Shown: positions 22,901-34,581, counted from the stretch's first letter. The stretch is DNA of 64,000 nucleotides from Parapristionchus giblindavisi (GCA_943737045.1 CALSFV010000251.1:625001-689000); one strand, 5' to 3'. Notes: generated by a model not told the origin, from the sequence alone. Made by a program: numbers and translations.

Positions 22901-25900
22901 CCATTGTTTGAGCATAGATTGGAGTTTTGATGACCTTGTGGATAGTCGAAAAAGACTCCCGGACCAGCTGTGAGAGGGTGTCTGCGGACAGCCCCATCTG
23001 ACGTCCACGACGAATGGATTCTCATCGGATATCGATAGATTCTAACTCCCAAGATATCGTTTCATAGTTGTAAAATGATATAACACACATTGGTAGCGAA
23101 ATGAGTGAAAAACTCACAGGAAATCGAAGAAAACGAAAATCTCACTTTTGTGATTTTTGATAAAATCGAAATAAATTACGCAGTAAGAGTTCACCCTGGC
23201 TAATTTGTTGTGTAAAATACGTGAAAACACTCTCAAAATAATCCCTGAAAAGCTGGACATAATCGGTTGAGTTTGAAAAAAGTTATGACGAAAAAAGCAA
23301 AAGTGGATAGACTTTTGCACGGTACTGTATTTGACTTCAGTGACAAACAGAACACTGTGTTTTTTTTACATTTGAGGATGCTTCATTTGATCTTTGATCT
23401 TTAATCCCTGAACACCGTACCTTGACCAGTTGTACGGCTCGATGTCTGTCCTTATTGATCAGTGATTCGCCATTGACGGAGAGGATACGGTCACCGACGT
23501 TGAGACCCTAAACAAATCAATAATTCAATATTTTCGAAAATCAATAATTAATCCCGCACTGTCAATCTACAAAGCAATAGAAAATGAGGAAGTTTTCAGA
23601 AATAAAAAAAAGAATTTCTACATATATGATGTTTATTGACTGATTATCGATTACTTTAGCTCAGGTAATCAATCAATATCCTTACACTCTTTTGTCCGGC
23701 GCCTCCATCCGCCACAGTCTTGACGTACACCCCAGCAATGCCGTTGAGATGACCATCCACTAGAGTGAGACCGAGTCCCGCTGCCGGATCCTGATATCGA
23801 TTGATTAGGACCAAGATTACGGTAGTAACTTGTGATATTGATCGATAATTGACGGATTACGGTAGCGAAAACTGAGTGATTACTGTACCTTGACAATCGA
23901 TAGATCGAGTATTTCACCATCGATGGATGAATCGGTCTCGTCAAGACGATCGAGGTGAGATTCTGAAATTTTTATTATTTTTTATGATTTCAAGGTTAAG
24001 CTTTTAAAAAATCAAAACGCGACAAATAAATTGCATTTTTAAAGATATCTTTTGAAACATCAGTCTAGTCAAGAAAAACGATGGATTCCAAGTAGCTTTT
24101 CATACCATAACGAAAAAATCCCTGGAATTTTCGATAACACAGTAAAATCGTACGATTCATGGATTCGTCCCTGATTGCCGTGGACGTTGTCGATTCGAAT
24201 GATCGATCGTGTGATGACGTCATCGAGGTGTCAAGAGTAGGAGGAGGAATGATACGGGGACCTAAGGCGAAAGCTTTTACTGATGGCTTCTTTATCACGA
24301 AAGTAAACTTTTGCCTAGCTTATTGCAAATGTACTACTTGAATTTCGGGGAACTCTTTGCTAAAGCTAATTTTGCTCTTCGCTCTGGCAACGCTCCTCGT
24401 AGACAGAGAAAGCGAGAGATCATTGCCAGAGCGGAGAGTTTCAAATTAGCCCTCGGATTCGCGTTCTTTTTTTTCGCTTACTTTCAAGTCATTAAGACAC
24501 GTTAAGCTAGTTCAGGATGTACATTTAGAAAAAAAACCCCACCATTATTTCTCGGAGCAACATCGGACTGACGACGTTCAAGTGTATTCGAGGCCGATGG
24601 AATCTTATCGAATAGACTCTCCGCATTGTCCAAAGGAGAAGCTGCAAAATAATTTTTTTTATTGTTCTTATTTCTTTTTATTCGAATTACAATTCTAATT
24701 GTAACTTTTTATTCGAACTGTAATTTTCAAATCGGAGATCAAAGCCAAATCCGGAATCCCTTGTCTAATAGGCCTGCGCATAACATAACATAGCATAACA
24801 CAATTTATCAGGGGTCGCATAGTTGCGCTGATCAGGTTTTAGGGTGTCCATTCGTCATCAGCTAGGCTCCACCAACTCTGGTATTTTGCCACTTAAAGTC
24901 TACTTAAACTACGTCACAGACTTTAAGTAGACTTTAAGTAAACTTTAAGTGAAAGAACATTTGACGAAATGCATTACAGTATACCACACCACTTTAAGTA
25001 GACTTACGTCTCACTTTAAGTTTACTTAAAGTCTACTTAAAGTGGGAAAGTTTAAGTAGACTTTAAGTGGCAAAATACCAGAGAACCACCTTCTAACCTT
25101 TAACCTTTATTCTTGTCAGTGCGATGGCCCTGCACTGACAAGGAAAACTTCGTATACATTCGCCCTACCACAGTATTCTGGTCCAAGCCATTTTTCTTCC
25201 AAAGCAAGACAAAGGAGAGACCATTGTATTCGAGAGAGTTTGTATGTTGAGCGGTCGTTCTTGCTTTGAAAGTCATGAGAACGCTGTGGTATAATCTAGC
25301 AACACTTTCTCGCTTCCAATGTCTGCGAGAGAGCATTACCTAGGCGGAAAGAAAAATTGGAGCTTGAAATGTGCCTTTAAAGATGGCGACCCTCGAGTTT
25401 TTTTTCGTAGCAAGACTGTTCGGGTAGAATGGTAGAGATTTATCACTAGAACCGAACGACATATTTCCTATTGCGTGGTGATATGTTTGCAGCTTGTTAT
25501 GCGCATTGAAAGTACAACTTTTAAGACAAGTTTTGCATACTTTACTCTCTCACTTTCCCATCGCCACTTACGCTAATTTCCATACAATATTAACATTCTA
25601 TCCCATGTTAATCGTTGCGGGAGTCAGTCATGCCAACTCAAGGGTCTCCTTCTTTAAACAAATACAATATACCTATAAAACAGTGAATCTTGCCCCAACT
25701 AGTCAACACTTCTGATTTTTTTAATATCTAATGGTATGAGTAAGTTTAGTGTGTTTCATGATTTATTCTAATACGTACCACTGATCCTTCCTTCTGCCGC
25801 CACATCCGGCATCGATGCGATCTTTCGCTCACTCTTCAGCTGATTCTTCCATTGTCTCATCTTGATCATGAAACGGTGCTGAGAGGCGGCGAAGCGAACG

Positions 25901-28900
25901 TAGTACGCAGATCTTTAATGAAAGATCATGAATAATAATAATAATAATACAATGACCTTTATCAAGCAAAAAAAAAGTCCAGTCCGGTCTTACAATTAGT
26001 CACCAATATTTAACCATGGTTCATAAGAAAGATACTGCACACATAAAAGTAGATTTTAAAAAAAATTACGAAAACCGAAAAATTTACATAACGGCCCAGG
26101 CCCAGAGCGCGGAACCGTTGTCGGCATCGAACGGCGACGGGGAGGAAGTGGCGGCAGCCTTGAATTATTGATTTTTATCGATCGATTATTGATTTTTCCG
26201 AGATTTTATCGATTACCTTGCTGCGGAAGACACGATATGAGTGACAGCCATAGTCGGGAAGGCGCTGGCACATCTGAAAAAGAGACAAAGGATTGAGAAA
26301 ATTGGAAGAGATGTGAAAATTTAGAAATTGTGAAAAATGGGGTACGGGCACGCAAAGTCATCCCAAAGAAGAGCTTTTTGCAACAGTACAACTAGTACAT
26401 TTTAATCTTTTTTTTTTGAGAAAATGTCACGGTTGAGGTTGCATTTGCAAGAAAGTGGGTGTCGTTACAGTAACCATTAGTGTGACCCAGGCCATTCGTT
26501 GTAGGATACGGTACCTCGATGAACTTGAGCTGCGCATCTTTCTCCTTGGTTCCGCCGTAGTGTGAGTGCAGCTCGGAGAGGATGGTGCGCAGTCGGGCCG
26601 GATCTTCGCTGGCTACGAATCTCTGAATCAATCAATAATCAATAAATCAATATTTATATTGATCAAAAATCTATCAATAATCAGGTAGCTATGGTAATAA
26701 ATCGATGCTAGTACTAGTATATCGATACTGAACCAATCAATAATCAGATAGTTATAGTAACCAATCGATAATCGTATAGTTATGAAAAACAATCGATAAT
26801 CAGATAGTTACGGTGCTCAATCGATAACATCCAACTACAGTACTCCACATACCGGTGGTAGATAGTGTCCGGGAGAAAAGTAATCGATAATCACGGCCGG
26901 AGGTCGGTCGCCGAACTCTGCCTGTAAAGCAAGAAATTCTGTAAACTAATCGATTTATCGATCGATAATTACGAAAATTAGCTTTTTTCTACAGGTACAG
27001 GTAATTATTGGAGAGAACAACACAACAGAGCGTGTACTGCAACAGCTAAACAGCGAAGTCATTATTTTCACCTATTTATTTTTGATCATAATCATTTTTC
27101 ACGTGTCGTTGCATGCGTGTACATGTAGATAAAATATAATATATATTTAGTTATAGTATTATAATATTTGTACATAAAATCGATATTGCCCAAGATATCG
27201 ATTGGATCTAGCGTACCTGCAGGGCAAGGGCGGCAAGATCAAAGGCAATGTCCCGTCTCGGCTCTATCCTCGAATCCAGCACGTCTCGACGCAGTTGTAG
27301 GTACAGCGCGTGCAGGGTCGCTGGTGTCCTGCAAAGTTAGTCTTTGATCTTTGATCTTTGGTCTTTGATCTTTGGTCTTTAAAGGTGATACTTGATAAAG
27401 TCGACGTAGGTGGGATAGAATCGGAATCGCAGGTGGAGAATGTATTGGACGGAGGGAACTCCGCGGACCTGGAAAGTACTCATTTTTAGTATTTTCCTCA
27501 AACAATAATCGATCATGTTTATGAATGAATTTCTTTACAATTTATAGTTTATTGCTCCCATTGTCGTTCAATCGACGAGGCGCAGAATTTTTCCTCAACA
27601 TTTTTCCAGCTTTCAAAGTCAAGAGAACTGTGCGGACGACGGCGAATGGCATACCAGAGATCAATAAACGATATGTTTACCGTAATTCAGAACTTCTAAA
27701 TCGATCAATAAATGGAATACTTACCGTACTCTTCCATCCAGGAGGAGCCATCTTCTCCAATTTCTGTTCGTCGTCAAGGAAGAATTGTTCGCCATCTGCA
27801 ATCGATAAATCGATTAGTAAAATAGTAAATTATTAAATCAATAATAATTCAGCCAGGCTCAAGTGCCCCTCACAGCAGTCCCGTTCACAGGTAACAATTC
27901 ACAGGTAACAAGGACCAATTTTGCGATGTGAAAAAACAAAAGGGTACTCCCGCGATTTTTCTTGTTTTGGTAGCATCGTACAATTGGTACGAAGCGGTGG
28001 TGATTTTATAGAATAAATCAATCAATAACGGTTCATAATAAATCAATCAATAACGATCCATATTAAATCAATCAATAAAGATCCATAGTTATATTATAAT
28101 ATACTATAATTACCTCTCAGCGTGCACAATCCAAAGAAGACGTGTTCAGTCAGTTTGGTGTGGGTGACGATGAGCGAGAAGATGTCGGAGGTTATTGCGT
28201 CCGAACGACACGAAACCTGAACGATTCCCACGCTTATGGTCTATTTGGTAGTTGCTCAAAAAAAAGAAGAAACGAAAAGCATCTGTTTCTTCGCTCCTCA
28301 TGATGATTTTTCTGTACTGTGGTCATAATTTCGCAACAATTAGGCTATGGTTATCATAATCAAAGAAGACCCCATAATATTCTTCTAGTCGTGTCTCCGT
28401 CGTTGCGGCGTAGGCACGTACGACAAATGAAACGATGAATAACCACGCTGAATAATGGTGAATGATTAACCACTACAAACGCTATGGGGAAAATGTTTGG
28501 TCTATTCCGCGACGTTTTACCCCTCTCTGCACATGCTTTTGATAAAGTATTAATATTATTATAATTATAATTACCTCAACAATCTGTCCGTCGATCAGTC
28601 GAACTTGCACCGAGGTGTTCTCAACGCGTGCGAGCAAACTTTTCTGTAATTAACATTTTTATTCTTTGATTTTTCGTATTATTAATGTAATTTTTTGCAC
28701 TGTGTGAACTACAATCATCACATTTATAATGTAAGCTATCTTTTCCGGGCAGAGAGCAAAAAAATATATAAGCTTCGTATTGAGCGTATAAAAATCACTT
28801 GTTATATTTGTACAAGAGACTATTTCTTGTTTTGCATAGCTCTGAAACTATGCCGATCTCTTTTATATATCACATAGCGCGCGGCGAAGGTCAGGCGGGT

Positions 28901-30416
28901 TAGGGAGAGGCAGCGGAGAGACAATCGAGAGGCGGGGCGAGATCTATCCTAGCTCGATCAGACGATCTAGCTCGCTCAGACTTCCGTTCTTTAGAGCATA
29001 GTGTCATTTTCTTATGCAAGTACATTTTATACGCACAATAGGAGAAGTATGCATTAAAGGTGCCCCCCCCCCCCCCGAGCCCTGATTTTACTTTCCGCTC
29101 TGGCAATGCTCTACCGCTTTCTTTGCTCCTACTCTCACTCCCACCATGAGAGAAATACCAGACGATGACAAGATGAGCCCAGTTTGCCTGATTGATTGAT
29201 TTCTATATATTTCTTACCTCATACAAAATGACAAACGGTGCTAACGAATGGAAGTCTCAATCGAGAGGTGCGGCGAGATGTAGCCTTCTACATCTCGCCC
29301 CGCCTCTTGTCTCTTGATTGTCTCTCCACTGCCTCTCTCTAACCCGGCTGAACTTCGCCGCGCGCTATATCATATATAAAAGAGATCGGCATATTTTCTG
29401 AACCATGCAAAGCAAGAAAGTCTCTTTTACAAATAAAACAAGTGATTTTTATACGCTCAATATTTGTTCACGAGATGGCGCTGGATGTAATATGCACGGT
29501 GTTTCTTACTCCTTGCATCGCTGAGAAAGTTCGCCAATCACTACTCGTTTAGTGGCAACCATTCCCATCCCGAAGAATCCCGAATCCCGAACCACAAACC
29601 TTCCTACTAGACGGAGCCTTCAATCGAATGGACGCCAGTTGCTCTTTCTCCACGAATTCCGGCTCGGCTCGAGTCTGAACACAAATTGATTTTAAAATTA
29701 ATAAAAAATATAATTTTGAATATTAGCTTAATGCTCAGGTGTGCATTACATATCCAAGCCCATTAAATTTAACTGGAAAAAATTAATGTGCAATTAAAGG
29801 GAGCGTAGCCTCACTCAATAGTCTTTTCGACGCGCAATGCTCTCTGGCTGTTAGAGAACAGAAAAATAGTGTGCGCAATGATGAGACGATTGAGTGAAGT
29901 AACGCTTCCTTTAACTATGGAAGAATGCTTATTTTCACTATGGATTTAATAAACCCTTTATTTTTGTGCAAGTCACATTTTCCCATAAGATAAGAAATCG
30001 ATAACGTTGAAAAATGGAAAAAATCTAAAAGTTTACCGTACAATTTTACTAATGTCTACGATACCGCCCTTACATAATGGGAGCGTTACCTCACTCAACG
30101 GTCTCTTCATTGCGCACACTCTTTCTCTGTTCTCTAACAGCGAGAAAGCATTGCGCGTCGAAGAGACCATTGAGAGAGGATACGCTCCCAATAAACTGCA
30201 CTCACCTTCTTCGGTCTCCTCTTGCTCTGCCGCCCGCTGACTCTATTGCTCGCCAGTGAGTTTCTCCGCGTGAATGAGCCACCGCCCACCCGGGGGAGTG
30301 TGGACGACGAATGAGTGGTGGTCACGGGACCGGGGGATGATCCAGAGCCAGGCTGTGCCGTTGAGGGCGGAGGAACCAGGGCGGGCAGGGAAGCCTTGCG
30401 TTTCTCGAGCGCATCC
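16976..30416 (-). CDS. FERM plus triple-PDZ scaffold protein, copy A (5' truncated)
   Basis: Membrane-cortex scaffold resembling FRMPD2 or the non-catalytic part of PTPN13; 916 codons are visible. Exons: 30206-30416, 29600-29674, 28575-28643, 28114-28216, 27725-27795, 27392-27468, 27217-27328, 26853-26921, 26515-26622, 26217-26273, 26088-26158, 25779-25912, 24543-24641, 24154-24261, 23889-23962, 23686-23790, 23421-23507, 21595-21661, 20337-20416, 20084-20232, 19485-19652, 19060-19138, 18606-18743, 18172-18322, 17817-17929, 16976-17152. All phases join. A Ser-rich basic linker is followed by a FERM domain (VQVRLIDGQIVE, LTEHVFFGL, FLDDEQKLEKM, LRFRFYPTYVDF). PDZ1 has loop GLGL and GLNVGDRILSVNG; PDZ2 has GSLGVQ and WLIAVNGVATEGK; PDZ3 has GLSLA and LRVGDRIVKVFGE. 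An acidic linker separates PDZ1 from PDZ2. The protein ends LHQPK. The first visible exon begins in mid-codon, and no start is seen before the duplication junction. No phosphatase domain follows PDZ3. Confidence 0.85.
17541..17791. mobile_element. TIR element, TATTGAGCGTATAAAA family
   Basis: Ends TATTGAGCGTATAAAA and TTTTATACGCACAATA are inverted repeats. The interior contains TCGAGAGGCGGGGCGAGATG and its complement. 251 bp, no coding potential, 26 bp from exon 17817-17929. Confidence 0.7.
19251..19358. repeat. 108-bp near-perfect hairpin
   Basis: TGCACTGTTACATTTGCCTTACG pairs with its complement at 19,336-19,358, and CTACGCCGTAACCCC pairs with GGGGTTACGGCGTAG around a short GC-rich loop. 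Also at 58,654-58,761 in B with no loss of pairing. It sits in a scaffold-gene intron (exons 19485-19652 and 19060-19138). Confidence 0.8.
20730..20942 (-). mobile_element. LINE reverse-transcriptase 3' fragment, block A
   Basis: The minus-strand frame reads DRWAKIVTNWIPYQYASRRA then KPPTRWRDDLRKRIGKGWW, the C-terminal motif common to RTE-like endonuclease/reverse-transcriptase proteins. Heavily truncated, in a scaffold-gene intron. The block B counterpart at 60,395-60,600 is cut at GATCAG, and about 540 bp present in A (20,935-21,474) is missing there. Confidence 0.75.
21739..23327 (-). mobile_element. Folded-back Tc1-like element (1,589 bp)
   Basis: Flanked by TA on both sides. Block B has the empty site with a single TA (60,857). 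The ends begin CAGTACCGTGCAAAAGTC. The two outer arms (21,739 to about 22,290 and about 22,777-23,327) are inverted copies of one another, each containing a transposase N-terminal piece with GRPRKTILTSDRQITR (22,069-22,269 plus; 22,797-22,997 minus). The middle, minus strand, encodes Tc1-type catalytic-domain motifs (AWAKEHIHWT, TVKHGGGSLMLW, NNILETHLIPF) broken by stops. An element on the minus strand seems to have lost its 3' end and gained an inverted copy of its 5' half. Non-autonomous now. Confidence 0.92.
24361..24452. mobile_element. Short hairpin element, CTCTCCGCTCTGG family
   Basis: Representative of the commonest hairpin: AGCTAATTTGAAACTCTCC, CTCTGGCAACGCTCTC, a small loop, then the complement. 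Other members: 5,622-5,705, 10,306-10,465, 11,142-11,245, 16,362-16,446, 25,300-25,380, 29,080-29,165, 31,411-31,500, 35,041-35,161, 37,354-37,475, 47,504-47,582, 50,929-51,028, 55,916-56,002 and 63,189-63,288. Full members extend to AAAGGCACACCCCGAGCTAA at the edges. Confidence 0.75.
24876..25083. mobile_element. Hairpin element, CTCTGGTATTTTG family
   Basis: 208 bp with inverted ends CTCTGGTATTTTGCCACTTA and internal iterations of ACTTTAAGTAGACTTTAAGT on both arms. The same insertion in B is at 63,733-63,940, and an independent one is at 50,587-50,793. Confidence 0.75.
25165..25295. mobile_element. Short TIR element, CACAGTATTC family
   Basis: Third member: CCACAGTATTCTGGTCCAAG to GAACGCTGTGGTA. 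Another divergent member lies at 18,800-18,905 (58,203-58,308 in B). Confidence 0.6.
28778..29040. mobile_element. TIR element, TATTGAGCGTATAAAA family, second member
   Basis: Complete member (263 bp) in a scaffold-gene intron. A partial inverted member follows at 29,226-29,462, so the pair can form a large cruciform. Confidence 0.7.
29226..29462. mobile_element. TIR element, TATTGAGCGTATAAAA family, inverted partial member
   Basis: Reverse orientation relative to 28,778. One end is lost, and it terminates in ATACGCTCAATA. Confidence 0.65.
29794..29914. mobile_element. TTAA hairpin element in a scaffold-gene intron
   Basis: Same family (TTAAAGGGAGCGTAGCCTC), with TTAA at both ends. A second, less complete member lies at about 30,075-30,193 in the same intron. 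Confidence 0.75.
30075..30193. mobile_element. TTAA-family hairpin element, eroded ends
   Basis: Same arms as 29,794, but the ends read TAATGGGAGCG and CGCTCCCAATAA, so TTAA is lost. It ends about 12 bp from the donor of exon 30206-30416. Confidence 0.65.
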
Positions 30417-30833
30417 CTGCAAGGGCCTCGCGTAATTAAATATTATTTATTTATTTATTCCATCAAATATATGATCATAATATATTATAATAAATATATA
30501 ATATATAATAATAATAGTTTATCCACGCCAGAGGCGCGACAGCAGTTCAAGTGAAAATAATCGCTATTTGACAGTGATATGATATGAGTAGTGATTCTCC
30601 ATGGGGTTAGCAGGGTCTAAAAGGTCAGCACAATGTTCTATAGACTGTGATAGCCAAAACGACCGCTCAACATAGAAACTCTCTCAAATGCAATCGTCTT
30701 TCGCTTGTCTGGCTATGGAAACAAAATGGCTTGAACCAGAATACTGTGTCAGATAGATCAAAGATAACAGGGCGAGTTTATAAATGAGCTGACACTGGGG
30801 ACATTCCGAATAGTGTTCATCGTAAGAAATAAG
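30417..30833. other. Junction region between block A and the third copy
   Basis: A/T-rich retroelement-like tail (30,435-30,530), then an inverted CACAGTATTC element, then third-copy homology. No upstream exon or start codon in phase with the scaffold exon 30206-30416 is visible. This is why the copy A scaffold gene is judged 5' truncated. Confidence 0.6.
30633..30757. mobile_element. Short TIR element, CACAGTATTC family, inverted, at the junction
   Basis: Reverse complement of 4505-4626 with very high similarity, about 75 bp from the start of the third locus copy. Confidence 0.7.
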
Positions 30834-31686
30834 AAACTTTGATACTTATGGGAACCAGACATATAGACTTGCCGGAGGTCGAACCATCGTCATATCGATC
30901 CGAAGACCGACGCGATATCCAGTAGGTTAATCGATTATATTAATTTATTATTTTTTCATGGCAGAAACGATTGTCAAAGGCATCAATGTCAAATATAGTA
31001 AATGATCTCGCCCACACAGTTTCGTCGCATTCTTCTTCAGCAAGTACATTTTATACGCACAATAGCTCAACTTTACTAACAAAAGTCAGCCACATTATTA
31101 CCCATACTTGGGCGCATTTAAAAAAAAATATTCCCCCCACTACTGATTACATTGCCTTGACAAAAACATTTCGTACATACTGTTTTCTGTGGAAACCGGG
31201 GCACACTGACGTCCACATATATTTATTCACTCAGACAGTGGTCATTCAGCACGGAAAATTGACGTTTAAAGACTTATTAAAAGTGATATAATAAGGGAAT
31301 GAGGCAATTAGCGTCTAGTGGATATAGAGATCAAAGAATGAGAAATGTATGAAATATTGATTGATACAAATAAGAAGAGGTGATAGTGATATGCGATCAG
31401 GATTGAGGCGATAATTTGAAACTCTCCACTCTGTTACACTCTCTCGCTTCCTTTGTCTACGAGAGAGAGTTGCCAGAGCGGATTGTTTCAAAATAGGAGG
31501 TTTAGGGAGGGGGAACTTTAGGGGAATTTTAAGGGGAACTTTAAGTGAGATTATGTTACTGTAAGATATTCGAGGTATAATGAAAATATCTACTATGAGT
31601 AGAATTAAATGTTTATCACAAATACGGACCGACTTTGGGCACCGTAAGCTTGACAATCTTAAACTGCCGACTCAATCGACAAACTC

Positions 31687-34581
31687 TTACACTGCTGGCT
31701 TATTACACCGGCTCTCAACATTTGTCGGTACTGCAAGTTGTGCTGACGCATTCTGAAAATTTCCATTTTGATAAATGTTTCTAAAATGAATTTTGAAAAT
31801 ATTAAATAAAAAACGCTAGTAAGGTACCGTCTTTGATTCAACTACAGGATCGCCCGTAGAATGTTCTCTCGATGTATTCAAGGCAGCGCCGACTTTTGAT
31901 TGACCTTTCGAGGTCTTACTGAAAAAGCAATCGATGTATCAAAAATTAGATATTTATATTTATATTTGACACGTTCGAAAAATATTTAAATTTTATCAAA
32001 TACATAGTGTTCTTTGCTCTTGTCAGATAACGTCCTACGTAATTCAAAAATGTTTTTGTCTAAGGAAAGCATTGCTTGAACAAATTACATAATAACCTTC
32101 GCGCGCTCCGACTAATCCATAACCCGAACTAATCAATATTTTCTATGCAATCTGTATGCTATACAATAAAAATAGAGTACATGTGCATGCTTTTCATACT
32201 ACACTTCACACTATTTGTGATGATTAAGAAGTTACTATTAATATTATTACTACTTTTTGTGTTGTCGGAGTTCGCGGACAGATTTCGTCATTCCTCCGCA
32301 TAGTGAATCGGATACAAAAACGATGATAACACAAAGAATCAAGGCGGACGCGGGATAGGTGATGAAGTAGTGCTCCTGAGGCGTTGATACTCAGGCAATA
32401 AACGCAGACAAAAAAAAAACGTTTTCTGCTCACGTCAAACTTTCGATAAAATCCCATAAATGGACTGATGTGCTGCTGGCAGTTAATGCCTTCGTAGTTC
32501 CAGCTGCACTCGCACTCAAAACTGAAAATATACGCAGTTAAATTACAATGATACTCAGCGTATGCAGCATATGAAGAAATCTTTATTGTGCCTCTTACTG
32601 TCTAATAGATTTCTCCGAATTCACGCATGTTCCTTCCTCGCCGCACTCACGGTTTCCTAAACATCAAAACTCACAAATCTTTCATTTTTTTTTCTTAATC
32701 AATCGATAATACCAGGAACCAATCAATATTGTATTGATAATCGATATTGATAATCGATATCTAACCTTTGTACAGGCAATAATCCACGATACTCTCGCAG
32801 TAATGGCCCGACGTTCCATTGGCGCAGTGGCAACTGCAAAACGTTTAATTATAATTCAAATTTAAACAAATTAAATAAATTTTAATTCATTAACACACTC
32901 ATGTGTAGAAATATAAGCAACTGCAAAGCATAAAATTATAAACTAAATTTTAAACAGTTTTTTCTGGTTTAATTACCCAAGTTTGAGGTAATTCATTCTG
33001 ATGATGATGCGTATGTATATAGCATCGAAACGTCAATAAATAATCAATTCATTCTTCTTGTCTCACATCGGCCACACTCAAGAAATACATTCTATTCTAT
33101 CACTCATAATGACAAGAATCACACAGTATCTATCATTCATCAAGTTTTTACTCCATTAACATACTCATAAGTGTATTCCTTGTTGACTTCGCACAGAGCG
33201 TCGTTCTCGCAAAGATGCGCCTCGCACGGTCCTGAAATGGTCGATGATCTTTGACCTCGGTTCTTTTTAAAGAATTTGATCTTTGATCTTTGATTTGAAT
33301 CTCACCCGATGGTCTCTCACAGAAAGGAAGTGCAAATCCGGGCGCGCAAACGCACCTGAATGATTAATCAATCGATATTCCCTATTAATCAATCGACATT
33401 CTCTATTAATCAATCGATATTTTCTATTAATCAACCGATATTCTCTATTAATCAATCGATATTTTCTATTAATCAATCGATATTCTCTATTAATCAATCG
33501 ACATTCTCTATTAATCAATCGATATTTTCTATTAATCAACCGATATTTTCTATTAATCAACCGATATTTTCCATTAATCAATCGACATTCTCTATTAATC
33601 AATCGATATTCTCTATTAATCAATCGATATTCTCTATTAATCAATCGATATTTTCTATTAATCAACCGATATTTTCTATTAATCAATCGACATTCTCTAT
33701 TAATCAATCGACATTCTCTATTAATCAACCGATATTTTCTATTAATCAATCGATATTCTCTATTAATCAATCGATATTCTCTATTAATCAATCGACATTC
33801 TCTATTAATCAATCGACATTCTCTATTAATCAATCGATATTCTCTATTAATCAATCGATATTCTCTATTAATCAATCGACATTCTCTATTAATCAATCGA
33901 TATTCTCTATTAATCAATCGACATTCTCTATTAATCAATCGATATTTTCTATTAATCAATCGACATTCTCTATTAATCAATCGACATTCTCTATTAATCA
34001 ATCGATATTCTCTATTAATCAATCGACATTCTCTATTAATCAATCGACATTCTCTATTAATCAATCGATATTCTTTATTAATCAATCGATATTCTCTATT
34101 AATCAACCGATATTTTCTATTAATCAATCGACATTCTCTATTAATCAATCGATATTCTCTATTAATCAACCGATATTTTCTATTAATCAATCGATATTCT
34201 CTATTAATCAATCGACATTCTCTATTAATCAATCGATATTCTCTATTAATCAATCGACATTCTCTATTAATCAATCGACATTCTCTATTAATCAACCGAT
34301 ATTCTCTATTAATCAATCGATATTCTCTATTAATCAATCGATATTCTCTATTAATCAATCGATATTCCCTATTAATCAATCAATATTCTCATCTCACCTA
34401 AATCCATTATTGGCCTCTTTCTCGGTACAGATACTGGCCGAGCCATCGTCAGGGCAACTAACGCATCTGAAAAGTTAATCTTTGAACTTTGATCTTTGAT
34501 CTTTGATCGCTCACTTTCCATGATGACACGGATCCTCCTCTGCAGCACAGTGGCCAATGCCAGAGTAGACGCAATCGTTGC
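31687..34581 (-). pseudogene. Truncated third copy of the EGF-repeat gene (last ten exons)
   Basis: Contains counterparts of the last ten exons only, from the one encoding HCAAEEDPCHHGK (34515-34581) through 34398-34466 and 33306-33355 to the stop at 31687-31689. The splice sites, membrane helix and cytoplasmic-tail exons are intact, including a conserved TAA. The signal peptide and first 20 exons are missing, and sequence upstream of 34,894 is unrelated. Without its own start it cannot make the full protein. It could still supply alternative 3' exons to a chimeric transcript from further right. Coding changes are few (for example EEN to EED), so the truncation is recent. Confidence 0.75.
33362..34390. 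repeat. 21-bp minisatellite, third copy (about 49 units)
   Basis: Same intron position and unit as in block A, but dominated by a different variant set (cgacattc and aaccgata types) not seen in the block A array. The arrays therefore evolved separately after the loci split. The repetitive long reading frames on both strands are artefacts of the 21-bp period. Confidence 0.97.

Larger units (their letters stand above)
181..30640. repeat. Segmental duplication, block A
   Basis: This interval recurs in the same order and orientation from 38,812 to the window end. Anchors: 471 matches 39,100, 18,172 matches 57,575, and 24,543 matches 63,388. Coding exons are nearly identical between the copies. 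Introns differ by substitutions and by clean insertions of mobile elements. The left junction is sharp at 181 (38,812 in B). The right limit lies near 30,640-30,830, where sequence homologous to A position about 5,000 begins again. B leaves the window at a point equivalent to A 25,150, so the true right end of the repeat unit cannot be read here. Confidence 0.9.

Noticed and set aside
30971..31291. 106-codon plus-strand frame at the start of the third copy
   Set aside because: Equivalent sequence in A (5,130-5,463) has frame-breaking indels; no motif and no splice support.
33267..34478. Reading frames of about 370 codons on both strands over the 21-bp array (also 35,580-36,791 and 7,685-9,617)
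   Set aside because: The 21-bp period keeps one frame open on each strand; the products are pure 7-residue repeats, and the array lies inside a well-supported intron.
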